DNA of 64,000 nt from Rhizodiscina lignyota (Eukaryota > Ascomycota > Dothideomycetes > Aulographales > Rhizodiscinaceae). A program made the translations under genes and the position numbers. The notes beneath the pieces were generated by a model. The model was not told the origin of the DNA, did not search any database, and saw nothing but the letters and a program-made list of their open reading frames with translations. The DNA is taken from assembly GCA_010015805.1 (NCBI GenBank), contig ML978136.1:372001-436000 (forward strand), written 5' to 3'. Shown piece after piece: positions 53,567-64,000 of this stretch (its first letter is position 1; each line of letters opens with the position of its first letter).

Positions 53567-56211
53567 ATGGCCGGCATCCCGAGCATTGGCGACATTTTGA
53601 TGCTCTCCCAGATCGCGTGGAAGATTGGCAGAGCATTCACCGCGGGCAGGCGGGGCGCGCCCCCTGAATTCCTCGACATAGAGACCGAAGTCAACGGCCT
53701 CGCCACTTCCCTCAAGCGTCTCGTCGAAGTGCTCTTCAATGACGACCAGGATAATGGGGACGTGGGGACTGGAGAGGGACTGCTTGCGCAGGCGGACAGG
53801 AGGACGAGGCTGGGCATGGCCACGATATTGATGAGCTGCCAACGGACGCTGCAGGACCTTGATAGCCTTGTTACGCAATACCAAGACGTCAAGACCTTCC
53901 GCACGAGTGGGGGGGCAACAATCAAGGACAAAGGTTGGAGCGAAGTGGTGCTTAGGAGCTACACTACTATGATGTGGACTGCAGAAGGTGGCAATATTGT
54001 GGACCTCCGGGACATGCTGCATTTGCACACAAGTACTGTCATCTTGACCATCCAGGCGCTGCAGAGGTTCGTTCAAATTTACCGTCTCTCAAATTTCATA
54101 TATACCGATTTCCGAGGCATTTGTGCTGATGCATGTGATTCAGTAAATCTCTCGCTCGTCTTGAGCGCACCGTCAATCCAATGGCTGCTAGAATAGATGA
54201 TATCCACAACCGTCATACTGGGGAACTTAGCGAACGCATGGAAGAACTTCATCGCGTGATACTTAAGATTGCTGGAAACCAGTCGCCGAATATTCCGCCA
54301 CAACGTGACGGAGCGGAGAGCATCATATCCTCGATGGATCTCGACGGCTCTCTCAAGTCCAGAGTCCCAAGCGTGAACGATGTGCCGTCGCAGCCTCCTC
54401 CACGACATCCTGCGCACAACTACAGCAACTCCCTCCGCTTCCCATTTCCACCGCAGCGCAGTATCTCTGACCAGCAGTCTCCCATCGACAGGCAGCCCAT
54501 CGACCATGATCTATTCTCTACTCCTCGCGACCCGGCGGAACTTCCGGGTTCTGATCCGTCCGACGCCTCCTCCAGTCAACGCCTCTCGACCGCTAGTTCC
54601 GATGTCTTGGGCTGGGACCAACCTTCCATCCGCCAACAACCGTCGGCCATGGGCTCGCGTCCAAATTCAGACGGAAGGAACAGAAGCAGTAGCAACCAGC
54701 AAGCTATGGCGGGCGCACCTCGATTTAGCTTGAATGACGAAGACATGACAGAAGCGTTCCCCGAACGAGTTGGTCGCGACTCCATTTTCACAGCTTCGAG
54801 CAGCAGAAGCATTGCGCATCCTTGGCCTCCGGATTCTGCGGCGAGTTCGGTATTGAATCATGATTCCACATCCATCTCTGGAGACAGAAGGCGCAACCTT
54901 GAGACAATGATTGTTGGTTATGACGACCCACATCCCGTGGAACCGCTATTGTTGAGGTCGAGAAGCGTGCCCGGCCCTTTTGACAAGCTGAGCGGAACTA
55001 CGGATCGAAGGAGCGACCCAACGACGCGGGGATCAGAATATGACTCGATGAGCTACGACGAGGAGAAGGAGATGAATGAAAAAGGCATCGCGACAAGAAT
55101 CCAGCAAGAGGATTTCGAGAGGAGCGCATTCCGGAACTCTGCGGTCCTCTGCGATGTGTAAGTCGACCAACCCACCAGCGACTGCATTTACCCCTTTTCG
55201 AAATATTTTCTTTTTCCCAGTCGGTCCGATTAGGCCTCGCTTCTTATGCTAATCCAACCTAGTCGTGGTACCCTCGTCGAGTATACCCAACCCGTCGACC
55301 CCGAACTCTACCGTCTCGACCAAGAAATCGCCGAAGCCTGCACAACATGTCGCATCTGCCTCGTGCGCAAGCGCGACGTCCTCACTGACGGTGCGGTACG
55401 CCTCTCCACGTCCATCTGGACCTTCTCCGACGACCGCCGCATACGCATGCAGCAGAAGCTCATCGACGGCATGGAAATCATCCCATACGCATCGTACTTC
55501 ACGCCTAACAAAGTCTCGCTGCCGCTGCCGGACTCGGAGCTCATATTCTGGGGGACCGTACACGGCGGCAAAGGCGAGCGCACCAGGAAGAGCAGCTGGA
55601 TCAACTACGTCTTCGAGGATGCGCAGGGCGCTACGCACTTCCAGTCCTTGCTGTTTGGGCGTACGCTCACGCATTCGTTCCGCACGGAGAAGACACTGCG
55701 CATTCACGAGGGTATGAAAGGTGTATTGGCATATCAGGAGCAGCTCTGCGCCATTGAGTTGCTCCGCATCTGGATGGACGAGGTACCTGATATGCATGGC
55801 CGTCGTGGCGTGCTCGCCATGATTCACTTCTCGGGTCAATTCCGCGCTGGCGAGGGATATCTCGCGTTCTGGCTCAACAGTGCCGACGCGCCGGTGCGCA
55901 TCAAGGACGACGGCGGGCGGTGGGTCAAGGTCAAGGGGTTGCGCGTCGCGGTGGAGTCGCTGCAGAACGATAACAAGCAGCGGATGGCGCTCGTAGGCAG
56001 TAGGAGGGATAGCGGTGTCCAAGACCACGATAGAATGGGCTCTGTCGATGGGGAGGGCAAGGTGGGCAGGAGGGCGAGCGATGCGAAGGGTGGGAAGTGG
56101 GTCACCGGCGCGAGGATTGAGTTCAGAGACGAGGGCCAGAAGATGGGCTTCTTGGAGGTGGTGAGGAGTTGTCAGAGCGCGAGGCTGGCGCTCCCCGACC
56201 TCGCGGTCTAA
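53567..56211 (+). CDS. Fungus-specific 820-aa protein with STAND-like N-terminal helical domain
   Basis: Exons 53567-54066, 54144-55157 and 55263-56211 give 820 aa with matching phases. The first 170 residues form a helical domain (IPSIGDILMLSQIAWKIGRAF, a segment ATILMSCQRTLQDLDSLV) resembling the N-terminal domains found before NACHT modules in fungi, as in the gene at 16.7 kb. No NTPase follows. Residues 210-490 are disordered and Ser/Pro-rich. The C-terminal 315 residues form a compact domain (YRLDQEIAEACTTCRICLVR, MEIIPYASYFTPNKVSLPLP, then AGEGYLAFWLNS) that I do not recognise; TTCRICLVR has three Cys but no RING spacing. Function unknown. Confidence 0.8.
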
Positions 56212-57719
56212 GGCATGTGAGTTTGGATAGATTGGAGTTGGATGGCACTGCTTTTATAATGAGCTTGGATATGGATGGCCACGTTAAAGCGGGATGGGCG
56301 AAAGCATTGATTTCTTCTTTCGCCGGCGGAGTTTCCAAAGAACCCTTTTTAACTGATGATGCGGTTCAGCGAGGCGCATTTGTTTGTAAGAGCTACAGCT
56401 ACACTTTGCAGCAAATGCCACAAAAGTATTGCTCGGATTTGTTTGAGGGCATATTTGAGTTCGCATGCTTGAAGTACATATTCGTTCTCTTGAGCATCTG
56501 TCCATCCATTCCTTTCCGCCCTCTGTGGATATCGCCCCAAGTGCAAGTGCAAACTTCACAAAAATTTTGATACCAGTATCGACCGGTTTAATGTTAGATA
56601 GAGCATACTCCAGCCGTATTATCCTACAGCAACGTAGACTCCACCTTTTCAATTCCTTGAGCTGTTCGCAATGGACATGAAATCCGCAGTCGTCTCTTTC
56701 TCTGATTCAGTCGTGAAGGTCTTAGCGTCAACAACCAGCTGTATGGATGATCCACGAATCGATTCAGGTCGATGTCATCTAGACTCGTCAGTTCGTAATC
56801 GTGTGTGGTTGGTCAAGGCCGCCGGGGTGCTCGTTGAATGCCAATGCTGCACCGGCATGGTTCGTGTACACCTGCATGGAGATGTAGTTGATAGTGCGAC
56901 CTATAAGTATGAGACTTTGAGACTTGAGAGTGGCGTCGAGTTGCTGGTATGGGTTAAACCAGGCCTCAACACGGATTTCCCTAAACGCCTCTGGCGTCGC
57001 TTTTAGCTTCCGATCACCAGCTTCCGATACTTAGCTAGCGCCTTCGAGTTATCCACACGTATGAAGAGCACATGGAGCAGGGGTTTTCCGAAAAGAGACC
57101 ATTTGTCTTGGCATTGACAGGGGTTGTCCCAAAATGGAACCGCACGTAGACCACACCTCTTGGCACGACAACAACACGCGTTAAAGTATTCAAACAAAGG
57201 AATTATTCGGCTCACGGGGAAGGAAATTTGTGATGATGTGCTTGGATTATCTCTTGTGGTGAGTGATGTTATTTTGGGCCTTGAATAAGATTTTGGCACA
57301 ACCCGAACGGCATTCGTCTTTAATACTGCGTTAAGCTCAGGTAAAGCGGACTTTACGTTCATTGTATCTCGAAATTTCCATTATTTTGCACCTCGTTGAT
57401 ACTATTAGGGTTGTTTCTGACTAGAATTTCAATGCCACTGGCTGAGTTTATGCACAATTCGAGTTGTGCAGTGTAGCGAATCTGGCTCCTCACCAAAATT
57501 ATATGGTGAAGTACATGATGGCGCGAGCATTTCTGCATGCAACAGTTCAAAAGTGAATGCGTAACTTTATACGTGCCCAGCAATAAGAACAGATCCTAGC
57601 GACCGAGAGCCATATATCATGTGTCAAGTACGCCGAACTCAACCTTCATACCGCCTCCAGTATTTCGAACTTACGATATTTACAGTCATACAATAGTTCG
57701 CGTGCGATGGAGATTCCAA
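56212..57719. other. Intergenic region with two doubtful convergent frames
   Basis: About 1.5 kb between convergent gene ends. A plus-strand frame at 56671-57006 (111 codons, ATG start, with WLVKAAGVLVECQCCTGMV) and a minus-strand frame at 57003-57362 (119 codons, with YFNACCCRAKRCGLR) end against one another. Neither has a recognised family. They may be remnants. No transposon ends were seen. Confidence 0.45.
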
Positions 57720-60700
57720 TCAACGCAGCCTTTCCTCCCTGGCCCACTGCTCATCATTGTGCCCATGTATATTCTTCAAATACTTCTGGAAATCGGTCGC
57801 CGTCCGTATAGCCTGCGAGAGATGGTCCCATCCCAGCCTTTCGTTCTTGTAACGCGCGAGCTGCTGCGCCGTCAACAAGCAGTTGCGGATCTGGCGCCCG
57901 TTCATTTCCTCCGCTGCCAGATCGTCCAAGCGACCTTCAAGTTCGCCTATGTCGACATCGAGGTCTTCTTCTTCGAGCATCTCGAGGAAATTCTGCCAGA
58001 TTTGGCGACGAGACTTCTTTGTCAGTGGGCCATAGTGCAGGGCTACCTGGATGCGGGACTTGAAGGCTTCGTCGAAAGTACCAACGCGATTAGAGGTGAG
58101 AATCAGGATGCCGTCGTAGAATTCGAGAATACGAAGGAAAACTGCACTCAAATTAGACAAGCGGCCACGTTGTAACAGCATTCTGGATCCCACCTGAAAC
58201 AAGACTGTTGCGTTGAATGTCGGCCATTGTTCGTTCTTCGAGGAACACATCGGCTTCATCCATGAGCAAGACTATCGTTATCAGTGTCACTGTGCCTTCT
58301 CGACGCAGGAAGCATCTCACCACAATCCCATTTCTTGCCGAGGTACAAGACCTGTTCCAGATATTTCTCAATCGACTGAGCGTCAGTGCCAATGTCTCCG
58401 CAGGTTACTCGATACAATGGTTTCTCCGCGAGCTCAGCGACACTACAGAGAAAGTCAGCTCCATGGCGATCATGACTGATTGGCTATTCTTGCCACATGC
58501 ATATTGTGTGGTTTGAAGCCAGAGGTATCAAAGTCCTCACCTTTCTGCAGTCAGAGTTTTCCCCACGCCAGGACTTCCATGCAGGAGAATGATCAACCCG
58601 TTCCCTTTTCCACTAATGATATCACCCATGTTCTTTGCAGAGGCATGGTGCGTGACAATGGCCCGAATGAGCTCTTTCGACCTCTGATCCAGAACAAGTC
58701 TTTCGAATGCCTTTTTGTTCCACTCGACTGCTTCGATTTGCTCAACGTTGAGACGCACTAAGGAGTACGAAGTAGTAAGCATCATTGCTTGTAGTGAATA
58801 TCTGGGGCTTCATCCAGGCTTACCCCATTTCTTAGCTTGCATTTCAAATCCAGGAATGTTGGAAGGGAACGTCATGAGCATCGAGTCATCCACCTCTTGG
58901 GTAACTTCCAACTCCACTGGCCAGTTGTCGTGGAGGTCTTTTGGTAGGGGGGCAGAGTTATTAAAAAAGGGCGTTTCCGATCTGTGTATCCTCTTGTAAG
59001 TGCTCGTATCTATCACAAATCGGTTTTTCATCTGTGTCTGTTAGTTCATTCGGTGGAGCTAATACAGTGTAGTCCGCCTACATATTGTTGGTCATGATGC
59101 GAATCCCATCCACTGTAACATGCAAATGTTTGCTCTTTCAGGCTCCAGAATTTCCGGCCGCGATCAGTCAATCTCTTCAGTGTTGGCTCGGAAGCATATC
59201 TTGATGGGTATGTGCCAAGCTCGGTGATTAACCTGGGACCTTTTCCCTTGAGTTCCAACTTGACAAAAGCTGGAATTCGAGTCAGCTTGCGGCCGTCAAA
59301 GTCCCAGGACCAACACTGCAAAGACAGGCTCTCGTTTTGAATGGGCCAAGCTCCAAGAACGTGAGCCACAGGTATTCCTTTAGCTTCCTGTATGACAACC
59401 TCGTTCGGCTTGAACAGCTTCTTGACATGTTGCGGGCTGACCATGCCTTTTTTGAATTCCTCTTCAGCTTCGGAGTATTCAGCACCGTAGTTGGATTCCA
59501 GGAAATCTCGAAGGAGAGTCAACTGCTCTCGAGACTCTTCGGCTGCATTCTCGACTGACTCTGAAAGTTGACTTCGGTGGTGGTAAAAGAAGATGTACGG
59601 AGCATCCAGCTCGGGGTCTTGCTGGATCGGATTGAAAGCTGGATTGAACGTGTCGTTAATACTAACTTGGCACGTTGCGAACGCGGTAATGGCATCCTTC
59701 AGTGCTTGAGAAACAATGCGCAGCCTTTCATTTCTCTCAGATGCCTCCATCACAGCAAAGCCAGGAGGCACCAGGGCCTTCTTTCGTTGCGCGTTCCCAC
59801 CGCAAAGATGTTCGCGAAAGACGATAAATGCTACTTGTGGGTTTTGGTGGATATAAGAGTCCAGGTTCGATATGAGCTTCTCGCCATGAAGTTTCGCTGA
59901 AAAGGCTCCATGCTTTGATCGATAGTTATCAGTGACGACCTCGTGGGGTTCATCTTCAAAGATGAATTGATTATGCCGATGCCAACTGGTATCACAAAAT
60001 ATACGGTGAAGCACTACTTGACGTGGAGTATTGTCCATTGGAAGAGCTGGAATGTCCAGTGAATCTGGCTTCGGAGTCACAGAAAACACTTTCGGTCTCC
60101 TTGTACTGCTGACCCATCGCTCGTGAAGGATGTTATTGAGTGTGGTGAGTTTTTCCATAGTATCCAGGGTGATGCCGAAAAATTTGGCCTCGCTGCTGTC
60201 GTTGCGGAGGTTAAGACCCAAGACATTGTTTCCGTAGCTTGCAACCATGTGCGCAACATTTGGCATAGCGCTTTCCAACGTTGCATTACTAGGACCACCA
60301 TCATGATTCCAGGCATTGGTAGAAGAAGGAAGAGCTCGGCTTTGGCCGTGTCGCTCCTCTCCAGCATTGGCAGGACCGGCTATGTCAAGCATATTCGAAT
60401 TCGAGATCGGTGCCGAGCTAGTCTCATTAATTTCAGTTCTTTCCTCGGAGCTTGTTTCCGGGGTTTTGATATCGTCTGAGGTCAAAGAGCTGAGCTTCAT
60501 GCCAGCAGTGATGGCATCATCTTTCGGTTTGCCCAATACGTTGAACCAGGTGGGCTCCCAGTCCTCTGGGACATCCGGAGAAGATGCTCCCGATGAGTCC
60601 GAATCAAAAACATCCATCCGGGGTTGAGGCTCTGGATGGAGGGGATTAACAAGGGGTGGCACCGGCCCCGGGGTGAACCCAAAAGGATGAACTGATGTAT

Positions 60701-61098
60701 TGAGATTCTTTTGAATCTCTTCGGCAACTCGTTTGCCCATCTCTTGCAAAATGGCATCCTCCTTGGCGGCGTTACCTCCGGCAGCGTCCCGGGATATGGT
60801 TGATGACATTATGCCATTCGCAAAGTCGCCTGCATACTTGAAATTAACAGCCCATTGTGGCACACGAAAACGAGCAGCTCCCACCTAGTTGATCCACTGG
60901 CCCAACCTGTGGCATCCGCGGGTCTCCTGGAATGGGACCACCCAGTGGAGGTGGAGGTGGAGGTGGTAAAGGCGGCATTGCACGAGACGGACTTCCAATG
61001 GGCGGTCCATGGTTAGGTGAAAGACCTATTGGATGTGATAAAGGTGACCCTCTTCCCTTCGGCGGCGGCGGGCCAGGACTGGGCAGAAAGTTCGACAT
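57720..61098 (-). CDS. Large fungal AAA+ ATPase with proline-rich N terminus
   Basis: AAA+ ATPase of 1004 aa. Seven exons: 61098-60885, 60829-59082, 59037-58824, 58757-58541, 58442-58321, 58271-58194 and 58141-57720. The first 70 residues are Pro/Gly-rich with a run of eight Pro. A long N-terminal region follows with a conserved-looking block (LDTMEKLTTLNNILHERW, CWSWDFDGRKLTR) of the DUF7025 type. The ATPase module has Walker A GSPGVGKT (Lys792), Walker B LLMDEAD (Asp843), LTSNRVGTFDEAFKSRIQ (sensor 1 and arginine region) and a helical lid. This layout is common in Pezizomycotina and its function is unestablished. The partner gene is divergent, with 477 bp between start codons. Confidence 0.88.
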
Positions 61099-61575
61099 TC
61101 GAGCTCCAAATTCGATCTGGAATCTGTTGTGCAATCTGTTAGGCGACTTTTCCGGCTGCGACTGGAGGTATAGAAGGAGAGATTGGACAGTTAAGGCCGT
61201 CTTGTCTTCTATGATAGCATGGTATCTTCAGCCTTGCGCTGGAAGCGTTGGCAGGCTGTGCGCACAGCCTTCCAACCATGGGTCCCTTCACAACAGCAAT
61301 GCGGCTGGCCTTGGTTGCCTTGGGTGCTTCGCCACAGGGGCCGGGACGTTCTGTAGGGACGGGCCTCGCCGTCCCATCGCTCGCATGATTCGTGCTGGTA
61401 ACGCGCTATTCCAAAGAAAGGCGCGTTTAACGCAAAGCTGGTGCATGAAAGTGGAAGGGATTACGATCCTTCAGCCTCGTCGTGCACTGCCACGCGACTA
61501 CAGATTTCAAATGGCCATTTCACTGATGAAAAGCTTCCACTTCGCAATGAAGAAGATGATTTCGACATTAATAAC
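61099..61575. promoter_or_regulatory. Probable shared promoter of the AAA+ gene and the DUF7708 gene
   Basis: 477 bp between the divergent start codons. The DUF7708 start is uncertain, so part of this region may be its leader or an upstream coding exon. No single element stands out. Confidence 0.4.
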
Positions 61576-63445
61576 ATGCAAAATCCACAAACCAGTATTG
61601 TTCGCTCCACGGTTGCAGATTTTGACGTTGAAGGCTCGTTGGCTTTAGAAAGGCAGCTGTCACTATATCAGTCCAACTCCGATATCACCGCCTGGCATAC
61701 GAACTCACAAGGCACGAGGTATGACACTCTCCCTTGTTTGCAAATGTAGACTCGAAATTCGATTGCCCAACTTCAGAATTGAGATGAGATGCTAGGTGGG
61801 ATGATCCGGCTCGCGAAGCATACCAGGAAGCCGTAGCGCTTTTCAAGCGCGAATTGACGCACGACGAATGCAAGCGAATATGGCTGGACGACAAGGCGTC
61901 CATGTATGACGTGCAACTCGCTATCGTACATGCTCAAGCCGAATACGAGAAGAGCTCGAAGAAGTCGAAGGCGAAGATTTGGCTGGCGCGATGTTCCTCC
62001 ACTATTATGCATTATGGAAATGTCTTAGATGTACTCGTGCAACAGAGTCCGGAATACGTTTCGCTTATTTGGGGAGCCATGAAGTTCCTGTTCACTGTGA
62101 GCGAATCCATCATTTGACCACTATACAACGAGAATGGCTGATGTGAAAGCAGGCAGTGCTGAACCACGAAGAACTCTTGGCTGAAGTCTCCAAAGCCGTA
62201 TCACGCATTGCCGATGTACTCCCACGAGCGGAGTTACATATTAATCTTTATCCCACACCTCGCATGAAGGAGGCGATAGCGGTGCTGTATGCCAAGATCA
62301 TCAAATTTGTCCAATCCGCAATTAGCTATTACAAGAAAGATCGAATATCGAAGTCATTTACGGCAGTCGTGAAACCATTCGCATTAAGCTTCAAGGGGGC
62401 TGTGGAGGAGATCACGGAGTGTTCAAAAAGAGTAGATGAGCTCGCAAATTCAGCCTCGAAGGCAGAGCTGCGGGATCTGAGGGTCGAAACCCGAACTTTG
62501 CGGGCGGAGGTGCAAGACTTGCGCTTCCAAGTCCGAGAGATGGCAATGAGTGAGTAACCAGACATAATTTACTTAGAAGACACATGCTGATGTTCAACAG
62601 TACAGCATACGTTTCAGAATCAAGTGTTCCTCAATATGAGCAGCCAACGACACAACTACGAAACCTTACAAATGGACAATATCCGAGCTCTCCCAATGAT
62701 CGAACATGTTCCTTCGGCCGAACAATCATTGCAATACTGCCGTTCGATGACCCGACGGCGCAGAGTGCGCCTGAAAACCTCGTTATCAGCACGAGATATC
62801 CAGTGGCTAAAGACCTGGATCACGAATAAGGAGTCGTCTATCCTCATTGGCGAGGCACGCGGAATCAAGACAAGCTCTAGAGACTTTGCAGGGGATCTCC
62901 TCGAAGCTCTAATATCGGCAGAGATTCCTGTTATATGGTTTCTTCCCAGTAGCTTGGATGAAGATGACGTGACCGCGGAAAAGGTCTTTATCTCGCTGAT
63001 AATGCAAACTATCAACCTGAATCCTGGAATCCTTTCGGAACAAGTGAATCCTGTATCAGCAACTCATTTTAAAACTGTGCGCACAACAGACGAATGGTTC
63101 ACGATGTTCCAACGGTGCCTCCGGGAGATCCAGCAGTTGTACATCGTACTGGATCTCATCCTCATCAGTAAGCTGCTGAAGAAAGATAGTTCCATGGAGT
63201 TGGATGAACTTCTGGAGAAGCTTGAGGAATTGTCCGAGAGGCACACAGGTATTATAAAGGTCGTTTTGCTCTCCTGGAGATCTGATGCGACATTGTCTGG
63301 ACTTTCAGAGCGCTCCGTGGATACCCATATACTTGCAACCGACCCAGGCCCAAGGAAAATACGGTTAATGAGGAATCCAAAGTTTCGAGCAGCGTTTTCT
63401 GCGAGAGGGCGAAGTGTTTCTGACGCGCTTAAGACCAGCGCATAG
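61576..63445 (+). CDS. DUF7708-type fungal protein with altered P-loop
   Basis: Exons 61576-61718, 61796-62096, 62153-62549 and 62601-63445 encode 561 aa with agreeing phases. The domain found in front of many fungal STAND/NACHT modules (DUF7708 as I recall) is shown by IWLARCSSTIMHYGNVLDVL, VQQSPEYVSLIWGAMKFLF and LPRAELHINLYPT. A coiled coil follows (ELRDLRVETRTLRAEVQDL). Then a P-loop-like segment ILIGEARGIKTSS appears, in which the Gly before the Lys of Walker A is replaced by Ile (Lys370). The strand LYIVLDLIL stands where Walker B would be. The frame is open upstream of 61576 to about 61441 without an ATG, so the start is uncertain. Confidence 0.78.
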
Positions 63446-63640
63446 AGCTCTTTCAACTTGTCACGCTCCAGATTCACTCCGCAATAAATTCGCGTTCATT
63501 ATGGCCCAGACCAATAAAGTTAAACCCGGAGAGACGCAGTTTTTGAATAAAATGTTCATCGTTCAAATGAATGTCCAATTTCAGTCAGCAGAAGAAATTA
63601 CAAATGGAACGTAGCCCACCAATCGTTGGAGTTTATTGAC
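63446..63640. other. Short convergent spacer
   Basis: About 195 bp between the stops of the DUF7708 gene and the lactone-oxidase-like gene. A short plus-strand frame at 63414-63614 overlaps the end of the former in another frame and is not supported. Confidence 0.5.
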
Positions 63641-64000
63641 CTACTTTCCCACCTGATCAAAGAACACCTTATCGAAATAATCGTTTGAGAATCTCGCCTT
63701 CAAGTCTTTCAGGGTCCAGCCAGCATCTTTCCCAATGTCTTCAAGCACGCCCAAGAACTCAGCAATCTCGTTCTTATAATCCTCGTTCTTGAGACGATCA
63801 ACCCACGGCTTGCCATCAACCTTGAAGTCATACCATTCCTTCGCCCAGTGTGGACGTGTACGCAGCCTTTCGCCCGTGGTAGGGTTTTTCAGTGCCATCC
63901 ACTTGTCTATGATTTCCTGGACAAACGCTGGCCAAATATCGCCGGCATTGTGTAAGGTCAAGACCTCAATGGCGCACGTTCCAAGTTTATTCCCACGCTG
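63641..64000 (-). CDS. D-arabinono-1,4-lactone oxidase-like FAD enzyme, 3' part only
   Basis: The last 119 codons of a minus-strand gene whose 5' part lies beyond the window. The segment carries RPHWAKEWYDF, the flavin-domain motif HWAK of aldonolactone oxidases, then VDGKPWVDRL and a final ARFSNDYFDKVFF. Enzymes of this group oxidise sugar lactones with FAD, for example in erythroascorbate synthesis. The family call is moderately safe because only the C-terminal part is visible. The frame is open to the window edge. Confidence 0.65.
   Translation of the reverse strand, partial: QRGNKLGTCAIEVLTLHNAGDIWPAFVQEIIDKWMALKNPTTGERLRTRPHWAKEWYDFKVDGKPWVDRLKNEDYKNEIAEFLGVLEDIGKDAGWTLKDLKARFSNDYFDKVFFDQVGK

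Noticed and set aside
55249-56028. 259-codon minus-strand frame
   Set aside because: It lies wholly opposite the third exon of the 820-aa protein gene, whose frame has continuous phases with two upstream exons.
60844-60884. Start of the AAA+ protein at 60884 (frame beginning MGAARFRVPQW)
   Set aside because: This part is intronic: the GT at 60884 and AG at 60831 join the Pro-rich first exon to DFANGIMSS in phase, and the frame start there is not an ATG.
1-64000. CRISPR arrays, tRNA or rRNA genes, riboswitches
   Set aside because: No regularly spaced repeats, cloverleaf-compatible box A/box B pairs or rRNA-like stretches were noticed; bacterial-type signals are not expected in this eukaryotic DNA.

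Overview
The window is nuclear DNA of a filamentous ascomycete (Pezizomycotina; I cannot place the class securely). Genes are dense and alternate strands freely. They are split by short introns of about 45-75 nt with GT..AG ends and CTAAC-like branch sites. A Zn2Cys6 regulator, a Tom7 gene in five exons, an eL28 ribosomal gene (absent from baker's yeast), a NACHT-ankyrin gene and several fungus-only families all fit. No tRNA, rRNA or CRISPR array was seen. Exon coordinates were derived by hand from reading frame, splice signals and family conservation.

Left part (1-16.4 kb), accessory and metabolic genes: dienelactone hydrolase, a fumarylacetoacetase-family remnant, a metallophosphoesterase, an unknown membrane protein, an NmrA-like reductase with a 17-nt exon, a luciferase-domain membrane protein, a secreted PEBP-like protein with a probable GPI anchor, a Zn2Cys6 transcription factor whose zinc-knuckle intron appears to be GC-AG, a tautomerase-like protein, a carboxylesterase remnant, and a disordered coiled-coil protein.

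Middle (16.6-22.1 kb), the most unusual region: a NACHT-ankyrin STAND gene (fungal NLR) with two in-frame stops in its ankyrin part, followed within about 15 bp by a decayed piece of a zinc deaminase domain, then by a complete 509-aa OTT_1508-like deaminase. The pairing suggests a fungal immunity or self-recognition locus with nucleic-acid or nucleotide deamination as a possible output; the function is inference.

22.4-33 kb and 39.9-52.4 kb are mainly housekeeping: FYV10/GID9, BMT5, BRE1, BDP1, an RWD protein, a USP-type deubiquitinase ending in a CaaX box, mitochondrial uL5m (MRPL7), a short-chain dehydrogenase, a small membrane protein, eL28, the U2 snRNP protein HSH49/SF3B4 and TOM7. Many are divergent pairs sharing promoters of roughly 370-520 bp. 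Between them lie an AtuA-type (DUF1446) protein at 33.9-36.2 kb, two small unassigned proteins, and a roughly 230-bp MITE with an 8-bp target duplication at 49.4 kb.

Right part (53.5-64 kb): a fungus-specific 820-aa protein whose start resembles STAND N-terminal helical domains; a divergent pair of a 1004-aa AAA+ ATPase and a DUF7708 protein with an altered P-loop; and the 3' end of a D-arabinono-lactone-oxidase-like gene running off the window.
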